64,000 nt of DNA from contig NC_135365.1 in assembly GCF_051622035.1 (NCBI RefSeq), positions 29,450,001 to 29,514,000 on the forward strand, written 5' to 3'. The notes beneath the pieces are model-generated. The model saw nothing but the letters and a program-made list of their open reading frames with translations. It made no database searches and was not told the origin of the DNA. The stretch comes from Arctopsyche grandis. Lineage: Eukaryota; Arthropoda; Insecta; Trichoptera; Hydropsychidae. Shown here in pieces: positions 22,150 to 33,199 of the stretch (within the stretch, counting starts at the first letter, position 1; each line of letters opens with the position of its first letter). Made by a program: the position numbers and the translations under genes.

Positions 22150-25115
22150 ATGTCTCAAAAGGCGTTCAGCAAGCACAGCGAGTACAGGACGTACTCTGCC
22201 AAAGGAACATACGACGACAAAAATTTTGGTAATTAAATTTAACACTTTTAGTACACACGTCACTAAACACGCAAACAGAACATATTGTTATTTGCTTTAT
22301 GCTTCAATTTTAGAGTCAATGAAAAATGAACTTCTGCCAGCCAAATACGGAAGTCTCATTCAACCGAACAATGGTGCACCAGGTATTATTGCTAATATTT
22401 TATTCTAAATACATTTGTACATATTGTATCATTCCATTTAGCATATTTTGATAACATTTTTTATTCGCATTTCAGCCAATAATAAAGAATTTTATTATGA
22501 ATACAAAGAGGAGAAGAACCCGGCGGGCACTTACGACAAAAGAGATTTGCACACAGTTGAGGTATTAAGTTTGAATTTTATGCAATTGCGATAAAAAAGT
22601 AATTTGAAAATTTATATACATATGATATGCGCATACCTTTTATAATATTTTTTCATTGGCGTTAATTTGACCTAAATTTTACTCACAGCAATACGAATTC
22701 ACCAGTCCAGGAGATTCCGGTTATAATTATAACAGTTCGGGAATCAAGAATAGTCCTCAAAGGATAATGAATACGACGACAACTACGACTACTAACCGTG
22801 ATTTGACACATAATATAGAAGAATTGGATTCTTTACTCGATGATCTGCAAAAAGATCAAGAAAGGAAACTTTACAAAGGTATTTAAAATTACAAATATCT
22901 TTAAACGCTCTTTTATTATTTTTATGCTATCGACAAAACTGATTTGATTTGCTGAATTTATTTTACCAGGAGGATATACGTCCGATGTTTTGGAATCCTC
23001 ATCTTTCGACTACAAACCAACGTGTGTTTATTTTTTTCAGTGTTCTTAAAAAATGTTATAATCATATAAAACAAAAACAAAAAAGATTGAAACTTACATT
23101 GTAATGTTTTAGAACGCCCATAAAATCTGGGTACAGCTCTCTCAGCAGAGTAGAAAGGGATGCAGAATGGTTACCTGCACAACCGCCAACTGTTACAAGG
23201 GAGATTAATCGTGAAATTGTCAGAAACCATGTTACCACAGGTAGGCTAATATGTATGTATGTATAACATATTGAAAGAAATGCTTAAACTTTCTTATGTA
23301 CATGTGTACATATAGGAGTGTTTTGCATTCGTGAAAAACTTTTAGAACAATGTGTTTGAACAATTGATGAGTTGGAAACAAATTTCGAGTTGTTTAGGTG
23401 TAAAGTGTAATGTTTTATTTCCAGAATCTCATATAGTGCCATCGCACGTATTACCAGCAGCTCCTCAGCCTGTTCCTGCTGTTATCTGTACTAATTGCCA
23501 GTCACATCCCAATGCTTCTGTTAGTGTAGACATAAAACATAAACATAAAATATAATAATACAATAACTGCGTTTCATTTGAATTCATTGCGTTTCAATTT
23601 GAAGGTGAGCACACCGATGAACAAAGTCACCACCACCGTTAAAACGTATACGTATGAAGTTCCGGCCGATCAAGATCCAGCGTCAATTCCAATCCCAGGA
23701 ACGACGCCGCCCAAAACTAACGTGGCAGAAAAGTATCATACTACTGACCGTAGTTACATACAGGAGAATCAAGAGCATCGCACGTATGCCAACACGCATT
23801 TTAACACTTCCACACCAGTCAAGTATGTCTATTGAGGTTCATACAATACTTTTTTTTATTAACGATGTATGTTAATAATTATAATTAACGATGATTATTT
23901 TTGTTCAGACAACCTCCACCATCACCACAGCCAGGTTGCCAATATTGTAGTCATTGCAATTCGTGCATTACGACCACGAAAACAACCTCTGTGGCCGGAT
24001 CGCCGATGCCGCAACACCATCATCCTTTGCAACACAGTCATCCATCGTCACCTCATGGCAACGAAACGACCAAAGTCACCACCAGAACCACCAACTACAC
24101 CACAGCATATCCAGATAACAGGGGACCACCCTATCCCAGCGATAGCAGTCCCACTTATGCTGTGCCCGTCGATAATGCTCCCAAATCAGACTATCCTCCA
24201 AATCAAGGACCTAACGTGTATAAATATACAACAACAAATTATACAACGTACAATACCACCGACGGACGAGGAAAGCCCGCACCTTTCCCTGCCGGTAATT
24301 TATCACCGCCGACGTCTCCAAGTCCTTTCCCGAGGACGGAGAGTCCTGCGCCACGTACCCAAGAACCTCCCAAGAGATTGGGCGATTTGATGGCAGATTT
24401 TCCCGGACATGAGGTTTATATACATGTATTTAATTTATACAATACAAAAGTTGATACATTTTATGATCTTCATAATAATAAAAGCTTTTAAACAAGTGGC
24501 GCAGATCACTTTCGACATTTGTACCTACATATATGTAAGTATGTTAATCAATTTTGTTTATTGGTCACTTTAGAATTATCACACCGATCATGATGGCTTA
24601 AGAATGCGACCAAATCCTGCTCGTGGTCCTGGAGGTTCAATCAATGGCAATCTCGCTGTCAGGGAAACTGCTAAAGTTCAAACGCAATCTAGTAAAGGAC
24701 AGGAAATGGTTAGTACAGATTTTTTTCTGCACATTATGGAACATTTTGCTATATATGTACGTATATAATATAAAATCTTGCGTCATTTTTCAGGCAGTGA
24801 CTCCGAGTAAAAATGTCGCGGGAGCAGCGGTTTATTACCCACCAGGACATGAAATGTTTACTCGTAAGGAGGAAGGGCTAGCTTATCAACAGGCCGGAGT
24901 GAGTTGATTGTTGTTACTTTTTAATTTTAAATTGACAGTTAACGTTGCAGTTTTTTTAATTTAATAAATTTATTTTACAGGGCGGTTATATGAAAGCTAG
25001 AGGAAAATATGAATATGAAGCCGAATCTCGTAGTAAATCTAAGTCATCAGCGACAACGACAAAAAGTGTTGTTTGTTTACCACTCTGTTGTGGATTACCT
25101 TGCTCTATTCTGTAA
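22150..25115 (+). CDS. Unrecognised 598-residue LD-motif, Pro/Thr-rich protein (12 coding exons)
   Basis: Exons: 22150-22228, 22314-22382, 22476-22561, 22689-22878, 22970-23021, 23113-23240, 23425-23519, 23605-23822, 23909-24413, 24574-24708, 24794-24898, 24981-25115. All junctions are GT-AG and all phases join, giving 598 residues. The start is the first ATG after an acceptor at 22120. The N-terminus is Tyr-rich with KGTYDDK and AGTYDKR repeats. Residues 124-131, LDSLLDDL, match the paxillin-type LD consensus LDxLLxxL. Cys pairs occur at 223-226 (CTNC) and 316-325 (CxxCxxCxxC). A Pro/Thr-rich low-complexity middle holds repeated TTNYTT. RLGDLMADF near 467 is a second amphipathic segment. The C-terminus is basic/Ser-rich and ends CLPLCCGLPCSIL, which could be palmitoylated. 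LD motifs bind focal-adhesion and similar partners, so a cytoskeletal adaptor role is plausible but only inferred; I do not recognise the family. Confidence 0.85.
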
Positions 25116-25605
25116 TATTCTGAAAACCATGTTAACAAGCGATCAACGATTTTATGATAAAATTTGTTAATCTTAAGAATCTCTTATATTATATATACAT
25201 ACATACTTTTTTAATATAAACTAACACAAATTTTTATTTTTGATTCTAATTAAATAGGAATTATTTGTCAAATTTTGTCTTTTGTGTATAATTTTAACCT
25301 TGCCAGAACTTTAAATGAATAATGAATTATAATTTTAATCAAGTCAATTTTTTTAATATCACATTATTGACTGTGTTTTACAAATATACGCTTTGTAAAT
25401 AATTTATTGTTTTAATTAATATTTGATTATAATTCCATATTGCTTTATATTTTATCAATTCTTTGTATTTTATTTTGTTGATAGCATATTAGTTTTTGAG
25501 TTTTCTAAGACCAAAATATGCCACTAATTTAAAAACATGTGTTTGTTATATTGCATATATAATATTATACAGTCCATAAATAAACATTGAGATACACTGA
25601 AGTTA
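25116..25605 (+). other. Probable 3' UTR of the LD-motif gene
   Basis: AT-rich sequence directly after the stop codon at 25113-25115. The first AATAAA in good context is in CCATAAATAAACATTG at about 25578, which would end the message near 25600. The exact cleavage site is not visible. Confidence 0.5.
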
Positions 25606-25968
25606 TTTCAAAATTTTGCTATTTAATAATGTATGTATAATGAATTTGGGATATTCTAAACTAAATTATTAACTATAACATATATTTTTAAATATGTATA
25701 ATAATAATAAGGTATATGTAATAAATTTTATTATTATATACAGATGTATGTATGTATGTATGTACACTAAACAGCCAGTGAAATGTTCATTTTTATTATG
25801 TATGTGAAATTTACAATTTGTTAATATATGTATATGTATACTTGAAATAATAAAATAATTTTTTATACACTAGAATTTTTTCTTCATACATACACATCGC
25901 TATTTACATATTTATTTATTTATTTGATATCAAATTGCTAATTATCAAGAACATTTTAACTAATATAA

Positions 25969-26410
25969 TTATATCTTCCACAGAGGTAGGTATCCATTAG
26001 CATCCTTCAAGATGGCACTAATGTTTTTAGCACCTCTAATGTTTTCAGGAAGGGCATTATACATTTGAACACCCCTGCGGAAAACACTTTCTGCAGTTTT
26101 TGCTTTCTTAACCCTACCTATAATTAATTTATTCCTATTTCTAGTTTTATTATTATGCATATCTCTATTTATTAAAATATCTATGTACATATGTAGGTAA
26201 TAAATTTTTATCAAGTTTATATACAAATTTTAAAGTTTTTCATTTAAGACTATTTCTAATATCAACCATTCCAATGCATCTAACATATTCTTAATATTCT
26301 TACGTATCTTCACATTCCAAATTTCAAGCATTGCCCTATTTTGCATATTTTGCAGTTTATCAATGCTCAATCCACTGAAAAGATTGAGCACTGTGGCGCA
26401 ATATACAGTA
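25969..26410 (-). pseudogene. Non-LTR retrotransposon C-terminal tail, minus strand
   Basis: On the minus strand the segment encodes LSIDKLQNMQNRAMLEI, then MLDALEWL and, in a second frame, RNRNKLIIGRV ... VFRRGVQMYNALPENIRG. The order LxxLQxxQNRAxR ... xYNxLPxxIR is the usual tail of jockey/CR1-type LINE reverse transcriptases. It is frame-broken and probably continues the element whose RT fragment is at 27736-28059, beyond an inserted piggyBac-like element. Confidence 0.7.
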
Positions 26411-26478
26411 TTATATTATTATTTTACTGTCTATATTTGATAAATTTCATAAGCTACTAATTTTAATTAAATACTTAA

Positions 26479-27676
26479 CACTTTAAGGACCGCGGACGCC
26501 ACATTGGCGTCCTGAATAGTCCAAGCATTGGCGCCCGCGGACGCCACATAGGCGTTCTCAAATACATGCAACTTTGCCAACAAAATAAATATGGGTATTC
26601 CATTTATGCTTCGAAAAATTATCAAGAGATGTCTAGATATATATACGAAAAATCAATTAATGATAAAATATATGTAAGTTTCACTATTTTCGGGAGATGT
26701 CAATCATTTTGAAATTTCGTGTTTTTAAATACTGAAACATGAAATTTTTTTAATTTTATCATGCATACAGTGCATCCGATAATGTCGAAGAATTATTCAA
26801 CGACACATCTGTGTCAAAAGAGCACCATTTATATAAATGTGTTTTCGTTGTTTCTTCGACTATTCACTATGCATTGAATGCAAGTTATTTGATATTTCCA
26901 TATAGTATGGTTTGTTATCCATGGATGACTTTTCAACTTGATCCTGAAGGCACAAAAATATTTGAAAAAATCCAATGGACCATCGCGCGAATAGCATTTC
27001 GGTAACTTTTACTCGAGTGATTATTATTTCAAAAATATAAAATATTTGTGTTTTTTTCGTAGTTTTATAATAAATATAGTTATTTTTAAATATAGTGCAT
27101 TCAATTAGTGTAAACGTTTTTATAGACTCATAAAAAATCGATCACGGAGAATACAGGAGATGATACGCTGTTAGAGGAAAATTATACCAGAAATATAAAA
27201 TATTAGTGTTTTATAATAAATATAGTTATTTTTAAATATAGTGCATTTAATTAGTGTAGACGTTTTTATAAACTCATAAAAAATCGATCATGGATCATAA
27301 TTTTATATTTAACATTTTTTTCATTATAAAAATTAAACATACGCAAATGGTCATTCTGATTATACATAAAGACAGTTTATGTAATAATAATAACAAGATT
27401 TAAGAAAAAAAAATATGGTTTTAAAAATATTGATAAACGAAAATTTATGAAATGCTATTGGTTAGACGGCAGGCAAGGGGTTAATAACCAATGAATGAAA
27501 GACATCCCTCGATCCATTATGGTCATGAAAACATTTCCTGAAAATTTTATACATATATGTCTATTGGTTTAAAAGTTACAAAGTTTTTAGTAAAACCATT
27601 CGTATTTGCCGATTTTCGCAAAAAATTAGCGGTATTTGGTGTAAGTTTCTATGGTAATCGCGCGGTCCCTAAAGTG
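26479..27676. mobile_element. piggyBac-like element, TTAA TSD
   Basis: TTAA (26475-26478) is followed by CACTTTAAGGACCGCG; the right end CGCGGTCCCTAAAGTG is followed by TTAA (27677-27680). The inverted repeats and the TTAA duplication together fit piggyBac. A GGCGCC-rich repeat (GCGGACGCCACATTGGCGTC and its partner) lies inside the left end. Within the element, 27032-27147 and 27190-27293 form a tandem duplication. No transposase was recognised. It interrupts the minus-strand LINE remnants on either side. Confidence 0.75.
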
Positions 27677-27735
27677 TTAATACACCAAATTTATCGCCAT
27701 TTTTTAAATTATATAATCAATGTGCACGCTAAAAT

Positions 27736-28059
27736 TTAACTTACAATGTATATAAATGCCTTACTTACAGTATCTGCAACTTCTACCACTCTCCCGTCCA
27801 TAATTACATAACTCAAAACGCTTTTATTATTCATCCACATCATCTTCGTCTTACTTACGTTCACTTTCAGTTTAATCTCGCATAAATAATCACTAACAAA
27901 CTGTAATTCCTTACATAGAAAATCACTTATGACTTGCATATCATCAACTTTATCCGCAAACATATGAACTTTAAAAACACCAAATACTGTCATCAAATCG
28001 TTAATATATAAAATAAACGATAGAGGTCCTAATTTAGACCCCTGCGAAACCTCTTTCAT
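27736..28059 (-). pseudogene. Non-LTR retrotransposon reverse transcriptase fragment, minus strand
   Basis: The frame contains SQGSKLGPLSFILYINDL, the motif-B block of jockey/CR1-type reverse transcriptases (xPQGSxLGPLLFxLYINDL), then VHMFADKVDDMQV, where the catalytic motif-C FADD has become FADK. VNVSKTKMMW follows, as expected downstream of motif C. The altered catalytic motif and the short length make it inactive. Confidence 0.75.
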
Positions 28060-28394
28060 TAATTTTTACATTCTGTCTTGTATTCTTCAGATATCATGCC
28101 AACCAACTTAATATTTTCACAGTCCTCACTTCCTCGGCCCTTTCTTTTAATTGGTCCTGTTGTGATCTTCATAGTATTATACAATTTTACAGCATGTGTA
28201 CTATACTGGGAGGGCTGCAGCCCACAGCCCATATGGACGAGCCGCCACTGATGTATCTTTACATATTCATACATACATATTTACATACAGTGATGTACTG
28301 CAATATATTCGCAACGTCTTAATTGATCCGGTTGCTGAAGTAATTTTAGTTTGTAGAGCTGGTTCCATAATTATGGAGTAGAATAATTAATTAG

Positions 28395-28580
28395 ACTGAG
28401 CAACAAAAATAAAGGAGGTATGTAAAAATTACCAGAGCGGAGACCAATCAAAAGTTCAAAATTATTATCATATTCAAAAATCATTATCATATTCGAATTC
28501 AGTGGGTCAAACTTAGTAAAGATTGATTAGTTTGTTTCCGCTCGGGTAACTCAAAAACGTGATTTTTTTTGTTGCTCAGT
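28395..28580. mobile_element. 186-bp MITE, ACTGAGCAAC ends
   Basis: The ends ACTGAGCAACAAAAAT and TTTTGTTGCTCAGT are inverted repeats. The interior is non-coding with a duplicated ATTATCATATTC segment. No clear target duplication, so the superfamily is open. Confidence 0.65.
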
Positions 28581-28726
28581 GTTATCGGTTGCAGTTGCGT
28601 GCGTCTGCTCAGTGCATGTGTTTATTTTTGACAATTATTTGAAGAAGCTACTTTATTAGAATCTTTTTTTTTTACAATTTATTTATAAAAATCAGCAAAA
28701 GATAATGAAGCGACAAACATAAAGTT

Positions 28727-31467
28727 TTGTGTCTACATTTTTCTCAAAAAAAAATAATTTTAAAACGTAATAAGCAACAGTTTGGAAATACGATATATTT
28801 TTCTGGTAACCAAGATTCGTCACATAGCGGTGTCGCGGTGATCTTAGCATCTAAATTAACCAGTGCACTAATTGGCTACAACCCCATAAGCGACAGACTT
28901 ATACACTTAAAACTCAACACGCATCCGTATAAATTCAACATCCTTCAAATATATGCTCCTACTGCAGATGCCGAAGATATTAAAATAAATGCGTTCTATG
29001 CTTCACTACTCGATACATTGTCAAATATCTCAAACAAAGAAATGACCATCATTCTTGGTGATTTTAATGCCAAAGTCGGTAATAATAGCAACATTGATAA
29101 CATAGTAGGTAAATATGGATTGGGTATTCAAAATGAGAGAGGAGAGAAACTTATAAGTTTCTGCATTGAAAATAAAATGTCCATTATGAATACTTGGTTT
29201 CAACATCATCCTAGGCGATTGTACACTTGGATATCTCCTGGGGATCGTCACCGCAACCAAATCGATTATGTATTAATAAATTCTAGATGGAAATCATCGA
29301 TACATAACGTCAAAACATATCCAGGTGCAGATTGCGGATCGGACCATAACTTACTTGTTGCTAAATTTCGACTGAAATTGAAAATGATTAAAAGACATCA
29401 AAATAAAGCAATTAAACTCACCAATGATGATGTAATTAATTTTGGCAATGTAATCAGAGAAAAAGATGCAGAATTCCAAATAAATCCTAATGTAGATGTA
29501 GAAGAGTCTTGGAAAATTTTTAAAGATCTCATAATTCGGTATGCCAGAAAACATCAAACACCGCAAAATGAACATCGTAAGTCTTTTATCTCTGATTCAA
29601 CTTGGGTTAAGATAAAAGAACGTAAAAGACTTAAACAAACTGGCATAACATCGACAGAATATCTTGAAAGGTATGCAATATTACATAAAGATATTCAAAG
29701 GAGTTGTAGGCGGGATAAAGCTAAATATATAAATGACATATGTGAGGAGATAGAAAAACACGCATTAAAGAATCAGGCAAGGGATATTTTTCACAAAGTA
29801 AAAATCGTCACTCAAAAATTTTCACCCAAAACTTGGACAATAGATGATCAATTTGGAAACACGCTTACAGATATTGATGTGATACTCAACCGATGGAAAG
29901 AATACTGTTCGGAATTGTACAGTGGTAGTTCGTCGACCTCAATTGTTTCCCTAATTGATGATGTCAGGGAGCCTGACATCTTGACATCTGAAGTTGTAAA
30001 TGCCATAAAGAAACTGAAATGTAAAAAGTCTCCTGGCAGCGATGGTATACAAGCTGAACTTCTGAAAGAGCTTGGTGAAACTGCGATAAAGGCGCTATGT
30101 AATATGTGCAACAAGATCTGGGTAAACGGAGTATGGCCGAAAGATTGGGTCAATTCAATATTCATTCCCTTACACAAGAAAGGATCTACAAAAAAATGCG
30201 AGAATTACAGGACCTTAGCCTTAATATCGCATTCTAGTAAAGTATTGCTGTATATAATTAAAGATCGTTTGAGCAGTTACCTTGGATGGCAAATACCGAA
30301 CGAACAAGCAGGGTTTGTAAAAGGCAAAGGGACGAGGGAACAAATACTGAATATACGTCAACTCATTGAAAAATGTCGGGAGTTTCAAACTCCAGCCGTT
30401 CTTTGTTTTATAGACTATAAAAAAGCTTTTGACTTTGTGAACTGGGACTATCTGTGGAAAGTTCTACTGGACATGGGAGTCCCCATGCATCTTGTAAAAA
30501 TAATACATAACTTGTATAATGATAACAATGCAGTAGTTCGAATCAATTCGCTAAACTCGACAAATTTTCGAGTACAACGTGGAGTAAGGCAAGGGTGTAT
30601 ATTATCTCCAGACCTATTTAATATATATGGAGAGTATATAATGCGTAGAGCACTGGATGGTTGGAAGGGTGGAGTGTCCATTGGTGGAAAAAAACTATCC
30701 AATCTTCGGTATGCGGATGACACAACGCTCATAGCTAATAATCATGAAGAAATGGCCGAACTGATCCGTCGTGTTGAGACAGAGAGTAATGTGCTTGGCC
30801 TCCAGATAAACCGCCCCAAAACAAAAATTATGATAATTGACCGTCACCAACAGCTGCAAAACAACAACTCAGCTTTAAACGGTATAGATGTGGTTGATAA
30901 TTTTGTCTATCTGGGGTCACTCATATCTAACAACGGCGGCAGCGAATTGGAAATACGGCGCCGGATTACATTAGCAAAATCGGCAATGTCACAACTAACG
31001 AAGATTTGGAAAAATAGAGCCATTACAACTGCTGTCAAAATCCGTCTCGTGAAGAGTCTCGTTTTTTCTGTCTGCCTTTATGGTGTCGAGACGTGGACCA
31101 TGAAGGCGGCGGATAGACGGAGAATCGATGCCTTCGAGATGTGGTCCTGGAGACGGCTACTGCGCGTGCCTTGGACCGACAAACGCACGAATGTGTTATT
31201 CTTGAAGAATTGAAAATCAAGGATAGATTGTCAACAATATGCCTGAAACGTATATTGCAGTTCTTCGGCCACATTGCACGAAGAGGTGAGGAGAGCCTGG
31301 AGCGGTTGGTTGTGGTTGGTAGCGTCGAAGGCAGAAGAGCCAGAGGCAGATCCCCCGCACGCTGGACTGACCAAGTATCTGCAGCGACGGGCGCTTCCAC
31401 GGTAGCAAGTCTTCGCCTGGCCGAATTTAGAACTGAATGGAGGCAGCTGGTTGACCGCACATCATAG
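28727..31467 (+). pseudogene. RTE-like LINE endonuclease/reverse transcriptase, one frameshift
   Basis: One open frame from 28727 to 31213 gives 828 codons, but homology begins only near 28783 with SGNQDSSHSGVAVILASK, inside the apurinic endonuclease domain; the endonuclease N-terminus is missing, so the copy is 5'-truncated. Visible motifs: endonuclease GDFNAKVG and SDHNLLVAKF; RT motif A FIDYKKAFDFVNW (about residue 560); motif B RQGCILSPDLFNIY; motif C LRYADDTTLIA (about 660). The C-terminal RRRIDAFEMWSWRRLLRVPW runs to about 31185, where the frame shifts. ILEELKI ... LQFFGHIARR ... GRRARGRSP then completes the typical RTE/BovB-like C-terminus, stopping at 31467. The catalytic residues are intact, so the copy looks recent. 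Confidence 0.88.
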
Positions 31468-31605
31468 TCACGATCCTCAGTGATGAGGGAACCGACAGCA
31501 ATAATAAGCAACAGTTAACAACATCAAGCGCTAGACAACAGTCAATAGTCACCAAAGCTGAATTTGAACTAAACCGCTAAACGAAAGCAATGAAAATATT
31601 ATAAC
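28783..31605 (+). mobile_element. 5'-truncated RTE-like LINE
   Basis: This is the body of the retrotransposon whose protein is described at 28727-31467, plus about 140 bp of 3' sequence up to the 102-bp MITE at 31606. No poly(A) or simple tail is obvious before that MITE. Assignment to the RTE group rests on the protein C-terminus (FGHIxRR ... RRARGR) and is less certain than the identification as a non-LTR element. Confidence 0.75.
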
Positions 31606-31707
31606 TAGAGGTAGGATAGTCACAGTGCTATCCATTGTTCGGCAAACCTTTAACAATGCATTTACAACCTTTGAACAATACACGGCCCCCTCAGGCTCCG
31701 GTGACTA
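31606..31707 (+). mobile_element. 102-bp MITE with perfect 8-bp TSD, copy 2
   Basis: It runs from TAGAGGTAGGATAGTCACAG to GGCTCCGGTGACTA with ATTATAAC on both sides (31598-31605, 31708-31715). Nearly identical, in reverse orientation, to 18908-19009. Confidence 0.9.
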
Positions 31708-31759
31708 ATTATAACACTCTGAGATAAATGATTTCAGAGATTAAATATGTAGATAATAT

Positions 31760-32462
31760 TCTATGAAATAGTCATAGTCGCAAACAAATTAACATTGAGA
31801 GAGTTGATGTGACTGAGTACAGTAGATATGTCAAAATGAAAAGTAGACAAGTTACATGAAGAAGTATCTGTATTAGAGATAGAAAGGTTAAGGTTTTGTC
31901 GCGTGAACATTTTGTCGCGGGTACATTTTGTCAATGCACTAATTTTCGGGCACATTTTGTCGTTGAACCTTTTGGACTTGCACCAATTGTCGTGTAACCT
32001 GGTAGAATCACTATTGAAAGTGGAGTCAAAATAGTCAGCAAAAATGGTACAGATTTCAGAACCATGGGAAGCGACTTATTTCCAACTTATTTCGACTTAT
32101 TTACGGAAGGATATGAAGAGGAAGTATTTTTTTTTTGAATTTATATATGACCAAAATGATTTGGGATTAGTTTTAATATTATTTTGAATAAGAGAAATAT
32201 AATTTCTAAAGCAGATTAAAGAATATTTTTTAATTCGAGCTCTTAATAGTGAAAAACTTTGATAATCTAAGGGATTTGAATAAGTTTTAAATTTTTTATG
32301 GAATTTGTTTTTTTCTTTTATTATTTTAATAAGAGACGATGGAAACCAAGGGGGATATTTGGTACGTTTAGATTTAAGAGTAAAAGGGACGTGGCATTCA
32401 ATAATATTTTGTAAGGTATCGTAAAATTTTTTACAGGCTAAATCAATATTTAAATTGGACAA
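31760..32462 (-). pseudogene. Jockey/CR1-like LINE linker and pre-RT fragment, minus strand
   Basis: From 32462 downward the minus strand encodes YPPWFPSSLIKIIKEKNKFH, then SLLRARIKKYSLICFRNYI and NPKSFWSYINSKK, the linker between endonuclease and RT domains of jockey-type elements. After a frame break EICTIFADYFDSTFNSDST follows. A short insertion near 31893-32003, rich in ATTTTGTCG, splits it from SSCNLSTFHFDISTVLSHI. The expected downstream motif SAGPDGIP is degenerate. It is dead, and may be the upstream part of the same LINE as 27736-28059 and 25969-26410. Confidence 0.72.
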
Positions 32463-32612
32463 AAGTGAATTCCAATTGATATCGCTTAAAATTGGAATAA
32501 TTGTAATAATATATGCATATATCGAACTTAATGACCATTAATTTGATATATTCGCTGCTGACTTCATCGGATCCTTATAAGTTATAAAATTCGTTAAATT
32601 ATGGCTCAGAAG

Positions 32613-32883
32613 CAGTGGCGTAACTAGGAATTTTGGGCCCGTAAGCAAAAAATCATCAAGGCCCCCCCTCTCGAATTTTTAAATCGAAATACCAAATTTT
32701 TGTTTTCGCAACGCAGTATTAATATAAATATAATTATTTTTAATATTTAGGTACATAATATAATTTTCTTGATTTAAACAAAACGTGTCTTAATTTGAAC
32801 AGTTATTTTGTCGATTTATGGCCCCCTATCTCCGTGGGCCCGTAAGCATTGCTTACCCCCGCTACATAGTAGTTACGCCACTG
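32613..32883. mobile_element. 271-bp hAT MITE with perfect 8-bp TSD
   Basis: The ends CAGTGGCGTAACTAGG and TAGTTACGCCACTG are inverted repeats. Both flanks are CTCAGAAG (32605-32612 and 32884-32891). GGGCCC boxes lie just inside each end. The ends match those of the ZMYM1-like hAT remnant whose right terminus is at 59844, a plausible source of transposase. Confidence 0.92.
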
Positions 32884-33042
32884 CTCAGAAGTCATCATTA
32901 TTACCCGTTACGGCAAAAGTATCAAATGAAAATCAATATACTATTTGTAATGAACGTATGCAATGTAAACAAAAATTGTTGTAATGTACATATATTGGGG
33001 AGGGGGGAATGGGGATGTTCACCAAGATGCGAGCCGGTGAAT

Positions 33043-33089
33043 AGAATTGACTTGGCGCCGAGTAAGTTCGGGCGCCAAGTCAATTCTAA
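33043..33089. repeat. 17-bp-arm perfect inverted repeat
   Basis: AGAATTGACTTGGCGCC and GGCGCCAAGTCAATTCT face each other around the loop GAGTAAGTTCG. This is a strong cruciform-capable hairpin. No element boundary is clear around it. Confidence 0.8.
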
Positions 33090-33199
33090 GGAAGTTCGTT
33101 TTACACTAATACTATCTAACCTCAAACATTTGTACTCGGCAAATTCTATTCATTGGCTAAAGCCGCATTCCCTTTTGTATTTATTATACATAATCAACG

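Noticed and set aside
28059-28381. Small frames beside the LINE fragment
   Set aside because: No similarity to LINE proteins that could be defended, and no splice signals.
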